DNA of 64,000 nucleotides from Notospermus geniculatus (taxonomy: Eukaryota; Nemertea; Pilidiophora; Heteronemertea; Lineidae). The notes below the pieces were generated by a model. It ran no database searches and was not told the origin of the DNA. It worked only from the letters and a program-made list of their open reading frames with translations. This document shows, in pieces, positions 60,701-64,000 of the stretch (positions within the stretch are counted from its first letter, which is position 1; every line of letters begins with the position of its first letter). The stretch spans positions 1 to 64,000 of the forward strand of contig NMRB01001013.1 of assembly GCA_002633025.1 (NCBI GenBank), written 5' to 3'. A program made the translations under genes and the position numbers.

Positions 60701-63232
60701 AATGTGCAGTTCTCACAGAATTCAGAAGCAAACAACGGTTTGATGACATCACAGTAAATAAACAGCATGTTTGATTACTTTCACCGCACTTGGGGAAGCT
60801 CGGATATCACGCATTTTGGAGCATGCGCAGTGAGGATGAGTAAACGAACGATGTCGCGCCTGGTTAGAGTAAAGTGTCATGGTGTCAGGAAGGGCCAAGT
60901 AAACGAACGGTCTTGTGCCTGGCTCGAGTAAAGTGTCATGGCACCAAAGCATTTCCTCTTTCTCCATTGGCTGAATCAGCTTCGCCGCCATCTTTTCCCG
61001 AAGTAACCCACTCAGAGGGTCGCTCACTTGGCCAAGGCGCGAGTTGTGATGTCAGAGCTAACAAGAACGCTGTGGCGCTTATTCGGGGAAGCGCGACGCT
61101 AGTAATCGAACACGTTTAAAGTAAAAACAAAGCTCTGTTAACAGCAAAAATTGGGGATCACCCAGAAATTCCTTGACTCCATTTTCAATTATTTTCATTT
61201 ATCACTACCTTTCTCTAAAAAAATTCCCGCAATTGCAAACCATCACTTTTGTCTTGAATGAAACCAAGTTGTCACTTCTGGGTGATACCCTGAAGGTTAT
61301 AAAGTTAATAGGGATTGAGTACCTTTAAGTGCTTTCTATAGTTGTTATAGATGACAGCCAGGAGGATACTCATGAAGATATAGTTATTGATGAGCACGTA
61401 TACGATGAAGAACAGTGCAAACCAGTTACTGTTGTCATAGCCAGGCATCCTACAAAATACAACAAACTGTACGTTAAGTTAGTGAATGATTAGTAAGTTA
61501 TACAATAAATTTGTGTTAAGCCATTAGGACCTGCAGATTTTTAAAAAGTTCCATCTGTCACCCGCAGGATTTTTTCCGCATGACAAATTGATCTTCAGTT
61601 GACGTTTAGTTGACACCTCTTCGGCCAGAGGGTAGGCTATGTAAGTGATGACCTGTCAGGCGGGTTGGGGCGTTAAGGGTTATGGCAGGCGGGTGGGTTG
61701 GGGCATTACGGGCCCTAAGGGTCGTATTCATAAAGCGGTTCTATCATTAGAACCGTCTTAGGCTGGTTCCAAGTATAGTGGTTGACGATACTTGGAACCG
61801 GCCTAAGACGGTTCTAAAGATAGAACCGCTTTATGAATACGACCCTAAAGGGTTAAAGTTAGATATTTAGTTCAGGTATCACCCACTTTTTTCATTTGAG
61901 AGATGTCCACTTACATTACATCTGGATTATTGGCAGTTGTGACAAGCACATAGAGATCCCAAATTGCCTCCAAGTAGTTGTCGAAGTATGGTGTTCCATT
62001 CCTGTAGGTGAGCTCACGTTTATGAAACAACTTGAGAGCGAGTAGTGCAAACAATGCAATGCAGAGCATGAAAAGAACAAGGACGTTTAAAATGTCCAGA
62101 AGTGTTCGACGGATGTTTCTGAATGATCTTCTGATCTGAAAAGAAATGAAAACGGCAGTTTGATTGGCAACGAAAGCAAGAGGTGGCAGGCACCAAAGTT
62201 TCCATTGCAACTCTGACAGCCTATAGAGAGCATGCAATGACTCATTGTGACGTCACTTTTGACCACGCTGACATCCACGGCAAAGTGTGCCTGCCATATG
62301 TAGATCGCACCATCGTTGAAGTCGCACACACTCCACTTGCGCTGACGATGAAGTGCACTACATTGGTCGATGATGTCATTTGCCATCCAATATGGCGGAT
62401 ATACATGATAACATGACGCAATGACGTCACCTGCACCCTCTCTTTTGGTATCCAAAGATGTGGTGCACCACTGTTATTGGTAGGAACCAGCATGTACAAT
62501 TATACATCTACAACAATGCATCCATGTTCACACAAGTGTAATCTGGTCTCAGCGAAAGAGGCAGGAGAGGATAAAATATATTTCACTCATACATGTCATA
62601 CCTGACGTCCGTCAGAAAAATTGATGATGAACAATGGCCGCAGAGGGCGTGACCAACGAACAGCATAAGTGTCGTCGATGTTCACCCATACGATGTAACA
62701 CAGCATATCCAACCACACCAGCTGTAGAGAAATGAAAACACAAATACATTATATCCTGATAAGATTTTATGACCATACCAGTAAGAGTAGGCATATAAAC
62801 ATCTAATGGTGAAAGAGTAGAGACTCATTTAGCCTTCATACTGAATCGAGAGGTGGATACGACATAATAAGCTCGACAGACAACATTGCAGGAAGAAACC
62901 AGAACGCCCAGACAAAACATACGCTGTCAAAGAGAGACGCCCACTGTACCACATGAACAGCGAGTTCGACCAGGAATTGAACCCCGAACCTCCAAGGTGA
63001 AGGGCGCCGATGTTTCCATTACGCCATTCTGACAGCCAGTGTTTGTACTGATGCAGGTATAACAGTGCAGAGACGGTTTGAAATACTGGTAATGCATACT
63101 CACCACTATACACACTAAGACTGTAACATTCTTCTTATCTCTCCAGAACTTTCTTCCAGTATCAAAATGTTTGGCATGGAGGAATCGCCCCAGGAATATA
63201 AAAGAAACGATGACTTCGACGATCATTGTTAC
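48657..63232 (-). CDS. TPCN3: Two-pore channel, TPC3 type (5' end outside window)
   Basis: This is a two-repeat voltage-gated cation channel of endolysosomal or plasma membranes. Exons (minus): 63232-63104, 62721-62602, 62135-61915, 61449-61323, 58196-57995, 57021-56877, 55523-55359, 54306-54242, 53694-53543, 52089-~51844, 51186-51105, 50501-50388, 49907-49390, 48799-48657. All junctions are in phase except the one after exon 52089. Repeat I: segments from S2, VRWSRPLRPLFIINF (S4), RQIRRSFRNIRRTLLDI linker, filter VTTANNPDVMM, NNYIFMSILLAVIYNNYRKH (S6). The linker has an EF-hand loop. Repeat II: YFFDLCILGNAVIIGL (S1), LFTLEILLKMYTYGGRRFF, S4 FVLRVLRIIKIMGSIERFK, filter VNQWH, S6 NIFVAFVLEAFILEY. 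VNQW in filter II and the YNNYRKH end of S6 fit TPC3 better than TPC1 or TPC2 (VNNW). S1 of repeat I and the N-terminus are missing. Confidence 0.92.
48845..49190. repeat. Dispersed repeat H, copy 1
   Basis: It begins near GGGGAACTGGATGAAATAATGTC and shares TTTCTAACGTTATTT, GCAGATGAAAA and GTCGCAGCGCTGAC with 54336-54725. It is in the last TPC3 intron. Confidence 0.75.
49390..49907 (-). CDS. TPCN3: TPC3 exon with 16-residue tandem repeat
   Basis: After a basic start (KKEKMRLGKKGDKDD) the exon codes four consecutive 16-residue copies of the type QLSSPSVTSPASKDDS (about 49790-49590), each 48 bp at the DNA level. An Ala-rich patch (AVAKAAAAPLE) follows, then GIKFHLKKH at a GTAAGT donor. This is a cytoplasmic Ser/Pro-rich tail with many potential SP phosphorylation sites. 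Confidence 0.88.
50296..50392 (-). mobile_element. SINE fragment, minus strand, at a TPC3 donor site
   Basis: The minus strand reads GGGGAGTGCGGTGGCACAGTGG...GGTCTCGGGTTCAATTCCTG, a tRNA-like head with A and B boxes. It begins only a few bases after the splice donor at 50387. Confidence 0.75.
50530..50752. mobile_element. MITE family I, copy 1
   Basis: It has AATTCACAGATCTGCACACTTCC at the left and GGTAGAAGTGCGCAGATCTTTG at the right; the interior has CGACCATTGCTGAATCATGGA-like sequence in inverse. Copies are at 53182-53429, 56285-56531 and 63740-63865. Confidence 0.8.
51105..51186 (-). CDS. TPCN3: TPC3 exon before repeat II S6
   Basis: It codes GFVMVTNTAARLYFISFHML then CVLLVL, preceding NIFVAFVLEAF. 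CAG|AG at the acceptor permits a start at 51186 or 51184. Only the latter joins in frame (phase 0) to a donor at 51844. Confidence 0.85.
51488..51684. mobile_element. MITE family D, second arm type
   Basis: GTGACCGTCACAGCAAAATGAG mirrors CTCATTTTGTTGTGGCAGGTCCC. It lies in the TPC3 intron just downstream of the uncertain 51844 donor. Confidence 0.8.
51844..52089 (-). CDS. TPCN3: TPC3 exon with repeat II pore
   Basis: It codes IFYYIYAIIGIEVFNG (S5), an extracellular stretch with NDS and NGS glycosylation sequons and two cysteines, CSNNFNDILKAFVILFELMY (pore helix) and VNQWH (filter II). The 3' edge is uncertain: the frame runs on to a TAG and no strong donor exists in the needed phase. GTCTCG after 51844 keeps the frame. 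Confidence 0.85.
52436..52555 (+). mobile_element. tRNA-like SINE head, plus strand
   Basis: GGCCTAGTGGTTAAGGCGTG (A box) and TGTGGGTTCGAATCTGG (B box) are spaced as in a leucine- or serine-type tRNA. It lies in a TPC3 intron. Confidence 0.7.
52876..53119. mobile_element. MITE family G, copy 3
   Basis: CAATAGACTCTATCACTCCA and TGGAGTGATATCGTCTATT are the ends, with CCTGATGGGGGCAGCGTCAT inside. It is directly followed by MITE family I copy 2. Confidence 0.9.
53182..53429. mobile_element. MITE family I, copy 2
   Basis: TAGACGTTCCTCGAATTTGC...TGCGCACTTCCGCC is inverted at the right as GGCGGAAGTGCGCAGATC...TTGTCTATT. Confidence 0.85.
53797..54173. mobile_element. MITE with AGGCCAGACCCAAAAATATG ends
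   Basis: The left end AGGCCAGACCCAAAAATATG and its exact inverse at 54150-54173, followed inward by TCTGTTTGC/GCAAACAGA, define a 377-bp element in a TPC3 intron. Confidence 0.9.
54336..54725. repeat. Dispersed repeat H, copy 2
   Basis: It begins GGGGAACTAGAGGAACTAACGTC and shares most of its blocks with 48845-49190 in the same orientation. Confidence 0.75.
54812..55050 (+). mobile_element. tRNA-derived SINE, plus strand
   Basis: It has the head AATAGCCTAGTGGTTGCCACG and the same body as the minus-strand SINE at 9668-9905 (GTGCCTTGTACCTTGTGCCT, GAAGAACACAGGTAGCTTAA). Confidence 0.8.
55750..55924. mobile_element. MITE family B copy
   Basis: CAGGGGCGGATCCAGAATCATGG mirrors CCCCCCTTGGATCCGTGCCTG. 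It is upstream, in the minus sense, of the TPC3 exon starting at 55523. Confidence 0.8.
56285..56531. mobile_element. MITE family I, copy 3
   Basis: ATAGACCATTCTCAAATTCCC...GCGCACTTCC and GGCGGAAGTGCGCAGATC...GAACGGTCTAT are inverse ends. Confidence 0.85.
56877..58196 (-). CDS. TPCN3: TPC3 linker exons with a canonical EF-hand loop
   Basis: Exons 58196-57995 and 57021-56877 encode the cytoplasmic linker between the two channel repeats. Across the junction the sequence is DENNDGYIEKRE, with D1, N3, D5, G6, I8, E9 and E12: a complete EF-hand calcium-binding loop, flanked by helices (SATQVDLLLYVL and FLKVADLL). The loop is split after the first base of the codon for E9. Confidence 0.9.
57137..57391. 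mobile_element. GGCC-ended hairpin carrying a second hairpin
   Basis: Outer element: GGGGCCATATTTATGAAGCC at 57137 pairs with GGCTTCATAAAT plus ACGGCCCC at 57257-57268 and 57384-57391. The right arm is interrupted after ATAAAT by the element at 57269-57377. It is in the TPC3 intron between the two linker exons. Confidence 0.9.
57269..57377. mobile_element. Inserted hairpin with 6-bp ATAAAT target duplication
   Basis: CAGGCCTTTCCGTTTGACGG...GCGCGAAAATGCATGC is followed by its inverse ending GTCAAACGGAAAGGCCTG. ATAAAT is present on both sides (57263-57268 and 57378-57383). Removing one copy plus the insert restores a perfect outer palindrome. Confidence 0.92.
57400..57994 (-). other. TPC3 intron, TGGCGACC-rich repeat-like sequence
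   Basis: It contains inverted pieces such as GGCGACCACGACATTGC and GTCGCAAATCTCC that suggest an old element, but I cannot define its ends. Confidence 0.3.
58247..58447. mobile_element. MITE family D, copy 7
   Basis: TGTGACCCACTCTGGCAAAAGC mirrors GCTTTTGCCAGAGCGGTTCACA. It is 50 bp upstream (minus sense) of the TPC3 exon starting at 58196. Confidence 0.9.
58808..58881. repeat. Three tandem copies of a 26-bp unit
   Basis: GAGCTCACATAATAAGCTGA plus AAAT is repeated three times with one base change. Confidence 0.9.
58942..59138. mobile_element. MITE family C, intact copy
   Basis: TGTGAGGCAGTCTAGGAAAACC and TTTTCCTAGACCGCCACACA are the ends. It serves as the reference for the interrupted copy at 29043-29481. 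Confidence 0.9.
59165..59442. mobile_element. MITE, about 280 bp
   Basis: ATCTTCGATAATCGAAGGCC...GATCTGCTCACCACT and CAGTGGTGAGCAGATCGCCC...GAAGAT form the ends. CATCACCCTTCGAGAAACAG pairs with TTTCTCGAAGGGTGATG. Confidence 0.88.
59568..59640 (-). mobile_element. SINE head fragment, minus strand
   Basis: The minus strand GAGTATGGTGCAGTGGCTAGGGC...GCGGGTTTGATTCCC has A- and B-box-like parts. Confidence 0.6.
59755..59923. mobile_element. MITE, about 170 bp
   Basis: ATAGAGGCTATGCACGTGAC and GTCAGTGCATAGCCTCTAT are inverse ends. Several TGACGTCA boxes and TCCAACATG pairs lie inside. Confidence 0.85.
60838..60945. repeat. Direct repeat, about 58-bp spacing
   Basis: AGTAAACGAACGATGTCGCG...CTGGTTAGAGTAAAGTGTCATGG recurs as AGTAAACGAACGGTCTTGTG...CTGGCTCGAGTAAAGTGTCATGG. 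Confidence 0.8.
61720..61844. mobile_element. GGTC-ended hairpin element
   Basis: GGTCGTATTCATAAAGCGGTTC pairs exactly with GAACCGCTTTATGAATACGACC, and GAACCGTCTTAGG with CCTAAGACGGTTC. The flanks CTAAG/CTAAA fit a 5-bp target duplication with one change. It is 70 bp from the TPC3 exon ending at 61915. Confidence 0.9.
62945..63045 (-). mobile_element. SINE head, minus strand, in TPC3 intron
   Basis: The minus strand CTGTCAGAATGGCGTAATGG...GGAGGTTCGGGGTTCAATTCCTG is tRNA-like, inserted between exons 63104 and 62721 in the gene's own orientation. Confidence 0.7.
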
Positions 63233-63499
63233 CTGATAAAATAAAGGTACCGGTATTTAATACAGGGACTTTCAATAGAGATGACTTTTCTCAGATCAAT
63301 TGGTCACAGCTGACAAGGTTTGGTGATAGGAGCAATTTGGAAGATTTATGGTTTCTTGGTCCTGGAATGTCAGAAGAAAAAGTTTCCAAGTGTATGGTCC
63401 AGGGAGTCAAATAAATCAAACTAATCAGCTGCATGATCTACATGTACGTGATTGGTGAAAGGAGGGAAGTGGGGGGGGGGGGTCCAACCTCACGACAAT

Positions 63500-63720
63500 C
63501 AGTGTTCTAGCCAGAAATGTTTCCAAACAGGGCAGGATAACTGCATTTTCCTATGATTTTAAGGCCCTGGATTTTCAAACAGGGTGGGAGTGAAATTCAA
63601 ACAGGGTGGTGTAATAGAAAATGCATTGCAAGTTACATTTCTAAACAGGGCGGTAAAATGACCTCTGAAGTTTGAACAGGGTGGTACCGCCCTGTAAAAC
63701 TGGCCTGGCTAGAACACTGA
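63500..63720. mobile_element. MITE with CAGTGTTCTAGCCAG ends
   Basis: CAGTGTTCTAGCCAG mirrors CTGGCTAGAACACTG. The interior has about five AAACAGGG(C/T)GG boxes in one direction. Confidence 0.85.
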
Positions 63721-63739
63721 CAATGACGTCGGAGACATT

Positions 63740-63865
63740 GCACCAGAGTCAATCAATATCATTGCTAAATCATGGATTGCGTCACATCACCCCGTTTCAG
63801 ATTGAGGTTCTGGTTGAGATTTTGGCGGAAGTACACAGATCTGCAAATTTGAGAATCGTCTATTC
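63740..63865. mobile_element. MITE family I, truncated copy 4
   Basis: The right part (AAATCATGGATTGCGTCACA...TTTTGGCGGAAGTACACAGATC...AATCGTCTATTC) matches family I. The left end is missing, replaced near 63720 by the end of the neighbouring MITE. Confidence 0.7.
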
Positions 63866-64000
63866 CGTCTCAGTGGCAAACAGACTTCGACCATGCTTAC
63901 CCAGTACGGAGCCTCAAGACCAGGAACCGCTGGTTTTTCAAACAGAGCCAAAGCAAGGAGGACTAAGATGGCAGCGTACAGTAAACATCTAAAAGCAATG

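Overview
The window is animal nuclear DNA. It has split genes with GT-AG introns, long introns, many short inverted-repeat transposons and tRNA-derived SINEs. The repeat style, together with a TPC3-type two-pore channel gene, points to a marine invertebrate deuterostome, probably an echinoderm; the species is an inference. No prokaryotic gene, CRISPR array or virus was seen.

Four protein genes can be supported, most of them by assembling exons with matching splice phases. (1) At the left edge, + strand, is the last exon of a PPP1R27-like ankyrin-repeat protein with an RVxF-type PP1-docking motif (37-660). (2) A complete ERO1 endoplasmic reticulum oxidoreductase lies on the - strand from 38309 to 9407, in 15 solid exons plus one proposed 15-nt microexon. 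(3) NDUFAF7, a mitochondrial complex I assembly methyltransferase, is on the + strand in nine exons (40417-46439); its first exon, with the import signal, is not securely found. ERO1 and NDUFAF7 are head to head. (4) A two-pore channel of the TPC3 type is on the - strand (63232-48657, 14 exons); its 5' exons lie beyond the right edge. NDUFAF7 and TPC3 converge at about 46.4-48.7 kb.

The genes form no operon or pathway, although ERO1 (ER redox), NDUFAF7 (mitochondrial complex I) and PPP1R27-like (PP1 regulation) are all housekeeping-like functions.

Layout: 0.7-9.4 kb is intergenic and dense with repeats, including a roughly 1.2-kb minisatellite that carries three inserted hairpins. 9.4-38.3 kb is ERO1, mostly introns filled with MITEs, SINEs and a 1.1-kb composite repeat. 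38.3-40.4 kb is the shared upstream region, with a possible NRF-1 site and a RecQ-like coding scrap. 40.4-46.4 kb is NDUFAF7, whose fourth visible intron holds a second composite repeat. 48.6-64 kb is TPC3, with introns carrying several MITE families in two to four copies.

The most unusual signal is a set of roughly 100-150 bp near-perfect hairpins. Their outer ends are alike (GGCC plus a motif such as TATTCATAAA or TATTCTAGAA), but their arms are unrelated from one to the next. Several are flanked by 5-bp direct repeats, and two sit at the same site of the minisatellite unit.
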